The translations under genes were made by a program, and so were the position numbers. 64,000 bases of DNA from Paracoccaceae bacterium (GTDB lineage: Bacteria > Pseudomonadota > Alphaproteobacteria > Rhodobacterales > Rhodobacteraceae), in the NCBI GenBank assembly GCA_022448245.1, contig JAKVCO010000002.1, positions 123,473 through 187,472 on the forward strand. Direction: 5' to 3'. Below are positions 43,505 to 51,710 of this stretch, one piece after another; position 1 is the first letter of the stretch; each line of letters starts with the position of its first letter. The notes below the pieces were generated by a model, which worked only from the letters and a program-made list of their open reading frames with translations, searched no databases and was not told the origin of the DNA.

Positions 43505-44856
43505 GTAACTGGCTCAAGAATTGTCCGGAAGTCACGCAGAACTACTTGCGGGATAACCGGCTCGACGAGGTGGAATGCATCATCGCAGACCTGCCCGGGA
43601 TCGCGCGCGGCAAGGCCGTGCCCGCGCTCAAATTCGACCGGCAGTCGCAGTTCTACCTGCCGAACTCGATCTACTTCCAAACGATCACTGGCGGTTGGGG
43701 CGAAGCCGCGGGCGAGGAAGGCTTTACCGAGCCTGATATGATCCTGAAGCCCGATTTCTCCACGGCCACGGCAGCGCCTTGGACCGGGGACTGGACGATC
43801 CAGGTCATCCACGACGCCGAGGATCGTGACGGCAAGCCAATCCCCTTTTCCCCCCGCAACGTCCTGAAGCGGGTGTGTGAGGCCTATGCGGCTCGCGGCC
43901 TGACGCCTGTCGTGGCCCCTGAGATGGAATTCTTCCTCGTCGCCCCGAACCTCGATCCGGCCCGCGCGATTGAGCCCATGATGGGCCGCTCAGGCCGACC
44001 TGCCGCCGCGCGTCAGGCATATTCGATGTCAGCCGTCGACGAATACGGTCCCGTCATCGACGACATCTACGACTTCGCCGAAGCCATGGGCCTCGAAATC
44101 GATGGCATCACCCAAGAAGGCGGCGCCGGTCAGGTAGAGATCAACTTGCGCCATGGCGACCCGGTCAAACTCGCCGACGAGGTCTTCTTCTACAAACGCA
44201 TGATCCGGGAGGCCGCGCTCAAGCATCAGTGCTACGCGACCTTCATGGCAAAACCCATCGCCGGTGAGCCGGGGTCGGCAATGCACGTCCACCACTCCTT
44301 CCTCGACGAAGAAGGCCAGAACATCTTCTCCGGCCCTCAGGGGGGCGAGACGGATGCGTTCTACCACTTCATCGCGGGGCTGCAGAACCACCTGCCCTCC
44401 GTCATCGCCCTGCAGGCGCCTTACGTGAACAGCTACCGTCGCTACGTGAAAGATCACGCCGCCCCAATCAATCTGGAATGGGCGCGCGACAACCGCACCA
44501 CAGGCATCCGCATCCCGGTGTCGAGCTCTGAGGCGCGCCGCGTTGAAAACCGCCTCGCCGGCATGGACTGCAACCCCTACCTTGGGATCGCCGCCTCCCT
44601 CGCCGCAGGCCTCCTTGGCCTCATCGAGGAGGAACGCCCCGGCCGCCAATACAAGGGCGACGCCTATGAAGGGGACGGAGACATCCCCCGCGATATGGAC
44701 CGCGCCCTCGACCTCTTTGACGAGGCAGAAGCGCTGCACGAAATCCTCGGCCCCGAGTTCGCGCGTGTCTATTCCATCGTAAAGAGGACAGAATACGAGG
44801 AGTTCCTCGAAGTGATCTCGCCGTGGGAGCGCGAGCATTTGCTGACAAATGTTTGA
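43501..44856 (+). CDS. Glutamine-synthetase-family ligase 2 (PuuA-like)
   Basis: A 451-residue GS-family enzyme, closer to gamma-glutamylputrescine synthetase: CIIADLPGIARGKAVPALKF, VVAPEMEFFLVAPN, ITQEGGAGQVEINLRHGDP, SAMHVHHSFLDEEG, DNRTTGIRIPVSSSEARRVE, MDCNPYLGIAASLAAG. All metal and nucleotide segments are present. Starts on an ATGA overlap with the amidotransferase, and its end overlaps the GNAT gene by 8 bases. The likely reaction is glutamate plus polyamine to a gamma-glutamyl derivative. Confidence 0.87.
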   Translation: MSNWLKNCPEVTQNYLRDNRLDEVECIIADLPGIARGKAVPALKFDRQSQFYLPNSIYFQTITGGWGEAAGEEGFTEPDMILKPDFSTATAAPWTGDWTIQVIHDAEDRDGKPIPFSPRNVLKRVCEAYAARGLTPVVAPEMEFFLVAPNLDPARAIEPMMGRSGRPAAARQAYSMSAVDEYGPVIDDIYDFAEAMGLEIDGITQEGGAGQVEINLRHGDPVKLADEVFFYKRMIREAALKHQCYATFMAKPIAGEPGSAMHVHHSFLDEEGQNIFSGPQGGETDAFYHFIAGLQNHLPSVIALQAPYVNSYRRYVKDHAAPINLEWARDNRTTGIRIPVSSSEARRVENRLAGMDCNPYLGIAASLAAGLLGLIEEERPGRQYKGDAYEGDGDIPRDMDRALDLFDEAEALHEILGPEFARVYSIVKRTEYEEFLEVISPWEREHLLTNV

Positions 44857-45652
44857 CGCCGGCGACTATTTCGGCACGGATGCTCAAAAGGCGGTTCTGC
44901 GCAAAGGCCGCGCCGTCTACGAGCTTTTGCGGCACGACCCCCGTTGCACATACTACGGGCGCAGCGTCGCGCTGGGAACGCCCGCCGACGTAACTCCCGC
45001 CTTGCTGGATGCGCTTTTGACTTTGCAAAGGACCGCCTGTGTGGACCGTCCGGACATGCCAGCTGTAGAAGCTGAAATGAGGGCGCGCAGCCTGTCGCTG
45101 ACCCGCTATGATCGCTGGCTCGGCCGCGAAAATTCGGTTGCTGCGGCAAAGGCCATCGTGGCCGGCACGCCGCTGCCCGAGGGCCTGAGCCTTCACGAAG
45201 TGACCGCGGACAGCCCGCCTTCCCTAACGGAGGCTCTCTCTCATCTCGCAGCAAACTGCGGGGTGATGCTGCCCAAAATGTCCATGCTGCGTGGAACCCT
45301 GCGCCCGGGCACCTGCATTGTCGCCACCACCGCCGCGGGAAAGGCGGTGAGCTGCGCCGCCGGGGCCGCTTTCGCCCACCCTGAACACGCAACGCTCTCG
45401 AACGAAGCTTGGTGGGGCATGCTCGCCACCGCACCCGAATGGCGCGGGCACCGCTTGGCGCTCCTGCTCGGGGCACATGCGTTCCTGTCTCTCCGTGAAA
45501 AACTGCCAGACTGCACGTTCATGACGGGCGTTCAGGTGGGCAATGCCGCGTCAGAGGCCGTCTGTCAGAAACTGGGCCTCGCGACCGACGGCACCCATGT
45601 GACCACAATCGTCGATCCAACCGCCTTGCCGGGAGGCAAATTTACCTCATGA
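44849..45652 (+). CDS. GNAT-type acetyltransferase, catabolic operon
   Basis: A 267-residue protein with a C-terminal GNAT domain (GMLATAPEWRGHRLALLLGA near residues 190-215; VGNAASEAVCQKLGLATDG). The N-terminal half shows no clear fold to me. It overlaps ligase 2 by 8 bases and puuB by 4, so it belongs to the pathway; it could acetylate the amine or an intermediate. Weak similarity only, substrate unknown. Confidence 0.7.
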   Translation: MFDAGDYFGTDAQKAVLRKGRAVYELLRHDPRCTYYGRSVALGTPADVTPALLDALLTLQRTACVDRPDMPAVEAEMRARSLSLTRYDRWLGRENSVAAAKAIVAGTPLPEGLSLHEVTADSPPSLTEALSHLAANCGVMLPKMSMLRGTLRPGTCIVATTAAGKAVSCAAGAAFAHPEHATLSNEAWWGMLATAPEWRGHRLALLLGAHAFLSLREKLPDCTFMTGVQVGNAASEAVCQKLGLATDGTHVTTIVDPTALPGGKFTS

Positions 45653-46938
45653 ACCCGCTCTTTCGAAACGACAAACCCGGCGAATTCCCCGCCTCCTGGT
45701 ACGCGGACACCGCCACCCCTCCGCCAGCACGCCCCCCGCTGAAGGGAGCCCAGACAGCCGATGTAGCAATTCTGGGCGCAGGCTTCACAGGGCTCACTGC
45801 GGCCTTGGAACTTGCGCGCAAGGGGCTCTCGGTCGTTGTTGTCGAGGCCCATCGCGCCGGCTTTGGCGCATCAGGTCGCAACGGTGGGCAAGTGGGCAGC
45901 GGCTACAACATCGACCAGGCGACGCTGGAGCGTGAGCTCGGCGACACCGCCGCCCATGCGCTGTGGGATCTGTCGATGGACGCCAAAGCCATGGTGCGAG
46001 ACTTCTGCACTGAACACGCACCCGACGCGCGCTTCATGCCCGGCGTGGCCCACGGGGCGTGCCGTGGCGGCGAGCTTAGCGAAATCAAGGAAAACGCAGA
46101 GCATCTTGCGCGAAATTATGGTTTCGAAACGGAGTTCTATGAGGGTGATGCATTCCGAAGCATCGTCCAATCTCCGGTTTACGAAGGGGGCGCTATCGAT
46201 AGGGATGCAGGCCACGTCCACCCCTTGCGCTATTGCCTCGCGCTCGCGCGGGAAGCCGAAAAAGCGGGCGTCACGATCTTTGAAAACTCCCCCGTCAACG
46301 ACGCCCGTCAGGGACGCCTCACAACCAACGAAGGCCACGTCGACGCCCCCAATATCGTCCTGTGCGGCAACGGGTATCTGCCTGCGCTTAACGCGCAATA
46401 TGCCTCGCGAGTTTGCCCGATCAACAGCTTCATTGGCGCGACCGAACCGCTTCCAGACGCCAGCGCTATCCTCAGCCAAGACATCGCCGTGGCCGACGAC
46501 CGTTTCGTCGTGAACTACTTCCGCCTATCTGAAGATGGCCGCCTGCTTTTCGGCGGTCGCGAGAACTACGGCATTGGCTTTCCCAAAGACATCACGACAC
46601 GGCTCAGGCAACGCATGCTGCACCTTTTCCCGCAAATCAGCGGGGTTGAGTTCTCTCACGTCTGGGGGGGCACCCTTGGCATCACGATGCGCCGCGTCCC
46701 CCTCGTCACAGAACTCAAAACGGGCCTCTGGGCCGCGGGCGGCTTCTCCGGTCACGGCGTGGCTCTCACCGCCATCGCGGGCCGCTGCCTTGCCGAAGCC
46801 ATTGCCCAAGACCGCACTCGCTTCGATACCCTCGCTCAATTGCCGACCCCGCCCTTCCCCGGCGGCGCCCTGTCGCGCGCACCGCTGCTCACTCTGGCGA
46901 TGACGTGGTACAGCTTGCGTGATAAGCTCGGCTTATGA
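45649..46938 (+). CDS. puuB: FAD-dependent gamma-glutamyl-amine oxidase (PuuB-like)
   Basis: A 429-residue DAO-family flavoprotein: FAD-binding ILGAGFTGLTAALELARKG (GAGFTG at 43-48), RAGFGASGRNGGQVGSGYN, and the C-terminal GGFSGHGVALTAIAGRCLAE. The N-terminal SWYADTA pattern and overall layout are those of gamma-glutamylputrescine oxidase, which oxidises the glutamylated amine to an aldehyde with H2O2 release. No PuuC aldehyde dehydrogenase lies in the window, so that step is unfilled here. Confidence 0.88.
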   Translation: MNPLFRNDKPGEFPASWYADTATPPPARPPLKGAQTADVAILGAGFTGLTAALELARKGLSVVVVEAHRAGFGASGRNGGQVGSGYNIDQATLERELGDTAAHALWDLSMDAKAMVRDFCTEHAPDARFMPGVAHGACRGGELSEIKENAEHLARNYGFETEFYEGDAFRSIVQSPVYEGGAIDRDAGHVHPLRYCLALAREAEKAGVTIFENSPVNDARQGRLTTNEGHVDAPNIVLCGNGYLPALNAQYASRVCPINSFIGATEPLPDASAILSQDIAVADDRFVVNYFRLSEDGRLLFGGRENYGIGFPKDITTRLRQRMLHLFPQISGVEFSHVWGGTLGITMRRVPLVTELKTGLWAAGGFSGHGVALTAIAGRCLAEAIAQDRTRFDTLAQLPTPPFPGGALSRAPLLTLAMTWYSLRDKLGL

Positions 46939-47000
46939 ACGATCCGTTCCGCAACACCTCTGTCTGGTCCTGGTTCAAGGCCCCCCCGCTGATGCGCTGA
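46935..47000 (+). CDS. Possible 21-codon ORF coupled to puuB
   Basis: An ATG overlapping the puuB stop (ATGA) opens a 21-codon frame, MNDPFRNTSVWSWFKAPPLM plus R, then TGA. No separate ribosome site is needed because of coupling. Its start resembles the puuB N-terminus (MNPLFRN), so it could be a remnant. Coding status is uncertain. Confidence 0.25.
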   Translation: MNDPFRNTSVWSWFKAPPLMR

Positions 47001-47072
47001 CCTCGCGCTTCTTCGTGCCTTGTACTTCCGCCGGAGGCATCCGGCCCCTCATAAGATTCAGGACCCTGACCC

Positions 47073-48443
47073 ATGAAAGACCATTCCCCAAACAGCTGGG
47101 AAGCCCGCGCCGATCGCCATAGCTTCTACGGCTTCACCGACCTGCCCACCATCGCCGACCGTGGTGCTGTCGTGCTTACCGGCGGCACCGGCCCTTACAT
47201 CCACGATGTCCACGGCCGCCAATACCTCGACGCCAACTCCGGCCTTTGGAATATGGTCGCTGGCTTCGACCACCCGGGCCTGACCGAGGCCGCTCAGAAC
47301 GCCTACGCCAAGTTCCCCGGCTACCACGCTTTCTTCGGGCGCATGGCCGAAGAAACGGTCGCGCTCTCAGAGAAACTCATCGAAGTCTCGCCCTTCGCAG
47401 ACGGCAAGGTATTCTACACGAACTCTGGGTCCGAGGCGAATGACACGATGGTCAAAATGCTCTGGCTCCTTGGCGGCGCCGAGGGCAAGCCCGAGCGCCG
47501 CAAGATCATCACCCGCAAGAACGCCTATCACGGCGTGACGGCGGTCTCTGCCTCGATGACAGGCAAACCCTATAACAGCGTGTTTGGCCTGCCTCTGCCC
47601 GAATTCCTCCACCTCACCTGCCCTCACTACTGGCGCGAGGGCCAGGAAGGCGAGACGGAGGCAGAGTTCACGCAACGCCTCGCCAAGGAGCTCGAAGACC
47701 TGATCGCGCGCGAGGGCGCCGACACGATCGCTGGCTTCTTTGCAGAGCCCGTCATGGGCGCGGGCGGTGTCATCCCGCCGTCGGAGGGCTATTTCCAAGC
47801 CATCCAGCCCATCCTCAAGGCCCATGGCATCCCGCTCATCTCAGACGAAGTGATCTGCGGCTTTGGCCGCACCGGCGAGGTTTGGGGCTGCGAGACTTAC
47901 GATTTCATGCCCGACGCCATCATCAGCTCGAAATGCCTGACGGCGGGTTTCTTCCCCATGGGCGCTGTCATCCTCGGGCCCGAACTCACCGCGCGCCTTC
48001 AGGCCGCCTCAGAGGCCATCGAGGAATTCCCCCACGGCTTCACAGCCTCCGGTCACCCCGTGGGCTCGGCCATCGCGCTCAAAGCTATCGATGTGATCCT
48101 GAACGAGGGCTTGCTCGAACAGTCGCGTGCGCTGACACCCAGCTTCGAAGCCGGCATGGCCGAGATCATGGCCCGCCATGACAATATCGGTGAGGTTCGC
48201 GGCAAAGGCTTAATGGGTGCGCTGGAGGCGGTCCGTGACCGCGCGACGAAAACCCCGTTCGAAGGCCATCTCAGCGTCAGCGAACGCATCGCCAATGCCT
48301 GCACCGACCAAGGGCTCATCTGTCGCCCGCTTGGTCAGGCAATCGTACTTTGCCCGCCCTTCATCATGACGGACGCGCATATGGCTGAGATGTTTGAAAA
48401 ACTCGACGCCGCGTTGACCGGGGTCTTCCTCGACGTCGCTTAA
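47073..48443 (+). CDS. Class III aminotransferase (polyamine/omega-amino acid type)
   Basis: A 456-residue PLP enzyme. The PLP lysine is Lys287 in IISSKCLTAGFFPMGAV, with Asp258 in LISDEVICGFGRTG as partner. The N-terminal LDANSGLWNMVAGFDHPGL and GSEANDTMVKM are typical of the SpuC/beta-alanine-pyruvate transaminase group. In this operon it may remove the terminal amino group of a polyamine or of the omega-amino acid formed after gamma-glutamyl hydrolysis. It is last in the operon, 134 bases after puuB and convergent with phaR. Confidence 0.88.
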   Translation: MKDHSPNSWEARADRHSFYGFTDLPTIADRGAVVLTGGTGPYIHDVHGRQYLDANSGLWNMVAGFDHPGLTEAAQNAYAKFPGYHAFFGRMAEETVALSEKLIEVSPFADGKVFYTNSGSEANDTMVKMLWLLGGAEGKPERRKIITRKNAYHGVTAVSASMTGKPYNSVFGLPLPEFLHLTCPHYWREGQEGETEAEFTQRLAKELEDLIAREGADTIAGFFAEPVMGAGGVIPPSEGYFQAIQPILKAHGIPLISDEVICGFGRTGEVWGCETYDFMPDAIISSKCLTAGFFPMGAVILGPELTARLQAASEAIEEFPHGFTASGHPVGSAIALKAIDVILNEGLLEQSRALTPSFEAGMAEIMARHDNIGEVRGKGLMGALEAVRDRATKTPFEGHLSVSERIANACTDQGLICRPLGQAIVLCPPFIMTDAHMAEMFEKLDAALTGVFLDVA

Positions 48444-48460
48444 AGCTGGATCTGAGGCGC

Positions 48461-48997
48461 TTAGAGTTTGGCGAGCTTCTCTTGAAGCTCGGCAAGCTGC
48501 TTCTTGATGGAATCGAGGTCTTCCTCTTCTTCCTTCTCGGGCGTGGGCGCTGACCAACCGGACACACCGCCCGTCATTGCCTTCATGAAGGCCTCTTGTT
48601 GGGCTTTCATGGCATCAAAGCCTGGCATGCCCGACATAGGGTTCATCGCTCCCATCTGGTCCATCACTTTGGACTGCCCATCGCGCAGCATCTCGAAGCT
48701 CGCCGCCAGAAACTGCGGCACAACCGAGGACGCTTGCGTGGTGTAGCTGCGCACGAGGTCTGTCAGAACCGTCACCGGCAGCACGTTTTCGCCCTTGGAC
48801 TCGTGATCCGCGATAATCTGCAGCAGGTACTGGCGTGTCAGGTCGTCACCGCTTTTGAGATCCACGATCTGCACTTCGCGGCCTTCACGGATGAACGTCG
48901 CGATGTCATCGAGGGTCACATAGTCCGACGTTTCCGTGTTGTAGAGACGACGGCTCGCGTAGCGCTTGATCAATAGTGGCGCATCAGTCTTGGTCAT
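48461..48997 (-). CDS. phaR: Polyhydroxyalkanoate synthesis repressor PhaR
   Basis: A 178-residue PHB-responsive repressor. The N-terminal DNA-binding/PHB domain is IKRYASRRLYNTETSDYVTL followed by DDIATFIREGREVQIVD. The middle is the PHB accumulation regulatory domain (DHESKGENVLPVTVLTDLVR), and the C-terminus is a charged coiled coil (DSIKKQLAELQEKLAKL). PhaR frees its targets when it binds nascent PHB granules. The start at 48997 (MTKTDAPLLIKRY) is family-typical. It lies downstream of phaP. Confidence 0.95.
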   Translation of the reverse strand: MTKTDAPLLIKRYASRRLYNTETSDYVTLDDIATFIREGREVQIVDLKSGDDLTRQYLLQIIADHESKGENVLPVTVLTDLVRSYTTQASSVVPQFLAASFEMLRDGQSKVMDQMGAMNPMSGMPGFDAMKAQQEAFMKAMTGGVSGWSAPTPEKEEEEDLDSIKKQLAELQEKLAKL

Positions 48998-49078
48998 GTC
49001 GCGCGTATCCTCCCCGATGGACGCCCTAGCCTTTCGCGGCTGCAGCAGGCTACCGCGCCGCAGCAAGAAGTCCAAACG

Positions 49079-49118
49079 AAAAAAGGGCGAGCTCGGGATG
49101 TCCCGGAGCCCGCCCTAG
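49079..49118 (-). terminator. Terminator between phaP and phaR
   Basis: A long imperfect stem (GGGCGGGCTCCGGGA against CCCGAGCTCGCCC) followed by six T on the minus strand, 46 bases past the phaP stop. It should let phaP be made in excess of phaR. Confidence 0.8.
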
Positions 49119-49163
49119 TATCACACTACCAATGGGAGGAAAGGCAGCGTGTTCAGGAGGTCA

Positions 49164-49607
49164 TTACTTCGAGGAGGCCTTCTTCGTAGCGGCCGTCACG
49201 TCGTCAGTTGCCTTCTTTACGGCGGCGGTTGCCTCTTCCGTGAAATCCTTGCCAGCGGAGAGCATCAGCTCGACCGTTTCCATCTGAACTTTCTTCGCGA
49301 CTTCTGCGAACGCCGCCATATGCTCGGCGGCGGCTTCTGCAGAGAAAGAAGCGAAATCAGTCATTGCTTTGCCGTAATCAGCCACGTCGCCTTTGGCTTT
49401 CGTGACGTCGGAAGCTTTGCCGATCGTTGCTTTCGTCCACTTGGCGGAAATCTCGGTGGATTTCTCAGCCGCTTCGAGAGCGACAGCGGACATCTTCTCG
49501 GAGAGAGACGTGGAGGTCTTGAATGCGTCTTCCATGGCCGTCATGTCGACCGGGAATGCACCCATCATGTCTTTGAACATGGCGGTGAAGTCTTGCTGAG
49601 CAGCCAT
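49164..49607 (-). CDS. phaP: Phasin (PHB granule-associated protein)
   Basis: A 147-residue helical amphipathic protein of the phasin_2 family: DFTAMFKDMMGAFPVDMTAM, AAEKSTEISAKWTKATI and ASFSAEAAAEHMAAFAEVAK, with an Ala/Lys-rich tail. It coats PHB granules and limits their size. The start at 49607 is chosen over the upstream open frame (49715) because it fits phasin length and lies downstream of the PhaR-type operator. It is encoded right after phaC, with its own regulatory region. Confidence 0.92.
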   Translation of the reverse strand: MAAQQDFTAMFKDMMGAFPVDMTAMEDAFKTSTSLSEKMSAVALEAAEKSTEISAKWTKATIGKASDVTKAKGDVADYGKAMTDFASFSAEAAAEHMAAFAEVAKKVQMETVELMLSAGKDFTEEATAAVKKATDDVTAATKKASSK

Positions 49608-49701
49608 AGCTAAATTCCTTTGCTCTGCGGTGCGGGCGATCCCGCGTTTCTGCGTCTGCATCCTAGATACGTGCCGCATCGCAGCATTGCAAGATTTTTT
49701 T

Positions 49702-49712
49702 CTGCAGCGCAG
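49702..49712. promoter_or_regulatory. Putative PhaR operator before phaP
   Basis: CTGC-AGC-GCAG fits the CTGC-N3/4-GCAG site described for Paracoccus PhaR. It lies in the 133-base gap between phaC and phaP, 95 bases before the phaP start, within T/A-rich runs. The adjacent GCAGGGGCAGCTG adds half sites. Confidence 0.7.
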
Positions 49713-49740
49713 CAAAAAATTTCCGCAGGGGCAGCTGACC

Positions 49741-51525
49741 TCAGGAAGCGATCACGTAGCTCCCCGGTGCAGCCGGCAGCGACGTGCCCTTTGCCCCCCC
49801 CGGCTTGCGCGCAGCGACGGTGCCGTCGCCCTTCTCTTTCAACCACGCATCCCAACGCGGCCACCAGGAGCCATCCTGGAACGCGGCCTTCTCGAGCCAC
49901 GGGTCCGCGGCGCGCTTAAGGTCTGCGTTTACGTAGTGGCCGTACTTTTTCTTCGAGGGCGGGTTCACGATGCCTGCGATGTGACCCGACTGAGACAAGA
50001 TGAAGGTCTTATCGGCGCTGCTCATCTTCTGGACGCCGTAATAGGAGCTCTTCCACGCGGCGATATGATCGGTCTCGCACGCGATGGCGAAAAGCGGAAC
50101 GTCGACCTCTTGCAGGTAAAGCGTGTCGTCGCCCAGCTTGAAGCCACCATTGGCGAAGAGGTCGTCCTGGCAAAGACCGCGCAGATACTCGACCGCCATC
50201 TTGCCCGGCAGGTTGGTGCTGTCGCCGTTCCAGTAGAGCAAATCAAAGGCAGGCGGCGCCTCCCCCATCATGTAGCTTTTGATCGCCGGGCCGTAGATCA
50301 GATCGTTGGAGCGCAAATACGAGAACGTGCGCGCCATATAAACGCTTTCAAGCAGGCCCGTGCGCTGGCACTCCGCCTCGATCCCGTTGATGAAGTCATT
50401 GTTGAGAAAGACACCCACTTCGCCCTGATCGGAGAAATCGGTGAGCGTTGTAAAAAAGGTAGCGCAATTGATATCGTCGGTCTGACCGCGCTTGGCACGG
50501 CGCGCGAGCGTCAGCGCAAGGGTCGTACCAGCGATACAGTAGCCCACGGCGTTGACCTTCTTGGACTTCGCAGCCTTCTTTACCTGCTCAATGGCCGTCT
50601 CATACCCCTCTTCCACGTAATCGAGCATGCCCACGTCGGCATAGCTTGCGTCCGGGTTCACCCAACTCACCATGAAGACCGTATGGCCTTGCTCTACCAG
50701 CCACTTGATGAGGGAGTTCTGCGCCTTGAGATCGAGGATATAGAACTTGTTGATCCAGGGCGGGAAGATCACGATCGGCGTTTTCTCCACCTTCTCGGTG
50801 ACGGCGTCATATTGGATCAGCTCGAACATCCGGTTCTGGAAGACGACGCGACCGGGCGAAGTTGCGAGGTTTTCACCCACCACAAAAGCATCCTTGTCGG
50901 CCAGCGTGACAAGCAGGTCGCCGTGGTTGGCTTCGATATCAGCCACGAGGTTTTCGAGCCCGCGCACCAGGCTTTCGCCGTCTGTTGCCACGGCACGCTC
51001 TAACGCTTCCGGGTTCGTGCCAAGGAAGTTCGAGGGCGAGAACATATCGATGATCTGGCGGGAAAAGTACTCCACGCGCCTCTTCTCGCGCGGCTCAAGG
51101 TGCTCGATGTCCTGGATCGCTTGGCCCACGGCTTCGGCGTTGAGCATGTATTGCTGCTTGAGAAAGTTGAAATACGGGTGCGTGTCCCAGAGCGGGTTTT
51201 GAAAGCGGCGGTCAAAGGGGGTCTCATCCTTCGGGGCCTGAATTTTACCCTGCGAAAGCGCCGCCTGCGCTTCGACGTAGTGTTTCACGGACTTCGTCCA
51301 GAATCCGACCTGATGCTCGAGGATCTTCGTGGGGTTGGCCATCATCTCGGCCACATATGCGGTGGCCGCGCGCATGAAGAGCTCCTGGCTCGGCCCCTGC
51401 AGCGCGGCGGGCGTCGGTTCTTTCTTCTCAGAAATCGCTGAAATCAAACGTTTAGTGAGCTGATCGACGCGCTCAAGGTTCGCGGTCAGTTTCTCAGATG
51501 GCGTAAAGTCAGTGTCGTTCATCAT
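49741..51525 (-). CDS. phaC: Class I poly(3-hydroxyalkanoate) synthase
   Basis: A 594-residue polymerase of (R)-3-hydroxyacyl-CoA into PHB. The lipase-like box GYCIAG holds the catalytic Cys330. FPPWINKFYILDLK (about 254-267), SWVNPDASYADVGM and the C-terminal His region around QSGHIAGIVNPPSKKKYGHY complete the family. Start MMNDTDF at 51525; the second Met is equally possible. The upstream frame to 51711 overlaps the phaZ promoter and is rejected. Divergent from phaZ, upstream of phaP. Confidence 0.96.
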   Translation of the reverse strand: MMNDTDFTPSEKLTANLERVDQLTKRLISAISEKKEPTPAALQGPSQELFMRAATAYVAEMMANPTKILEHQVGFWTKSVKHYVEAQAALSQGKIQAPKDETPFDRRFQNPLWDTHPYFNFLKQQYMLNAEAVGQAIQDIEHLEPREKRRVEYFSRQIIDMFSPSNFLGTNPEALERAVATDGESLVRGLENLVADIEANHGDLLVTLADKDAFVVGENLATSPGRVVFQNRMFELIQYDAVTEKVEKTPIVIFPPWINKFYILDLKAQNSLIKWLVEQGHTVFMVSWVNPDASYADVGMLDYVEEGYETAIEQVKKAAKSKKVNAVGYCIAGTTLALTLARRAKRGQTDDINCATFFTTLTDFSDQGEVGVFLNNDFINGIEAECQRTGLLESVYMARTFSYLRSNDLIYGPAIKSYMMGEAPPAFDLLYWNGDSTNLPGKMAVEYLRGLCQDDLFANGGFKLGDDTLYLQEVDVPLFAIACETDHIAAWKSSYYGVQKMSSADKTFILSQSGHIAGIVNPPSKKKYGHYVNADLKRAADPWLEKAAFQDGSWWPRWDAWLKEKGDGTVAARKPGGAKGTSLPAAPGSYVIAS

Positions 51526-51551
51526 TGCTTTCTCAACTTTATAGCCATAGT

Positions 51552-51563
51552 TTGCACGCGCAG
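51552..51563. promoter_or_regulatory. PhaR-like half-conserved site between phaC and phaZ
   Basis: TTGC-ACGC-GCAG matches CTGC-N4-GCAG with one mismatch, 27 bases before the phaC start in the divergent phaC/phaZ region. A weak candidate only. Confidence 0.35.
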
Positions 51564-51710
51564 CATATACGATCGCGACGCCCTTCTGGCGAGGGGGTTT
51601 GAGCGCGGCGATTGGTCTGACCTCTTTATCCGCACGAGCAGGCAGGTCCAAGTCAAGCCCCAAGACTGCGGGGGACCTGGGAGTGTTGAAGGCCGAAGGG
51701 GGGCCAGACA

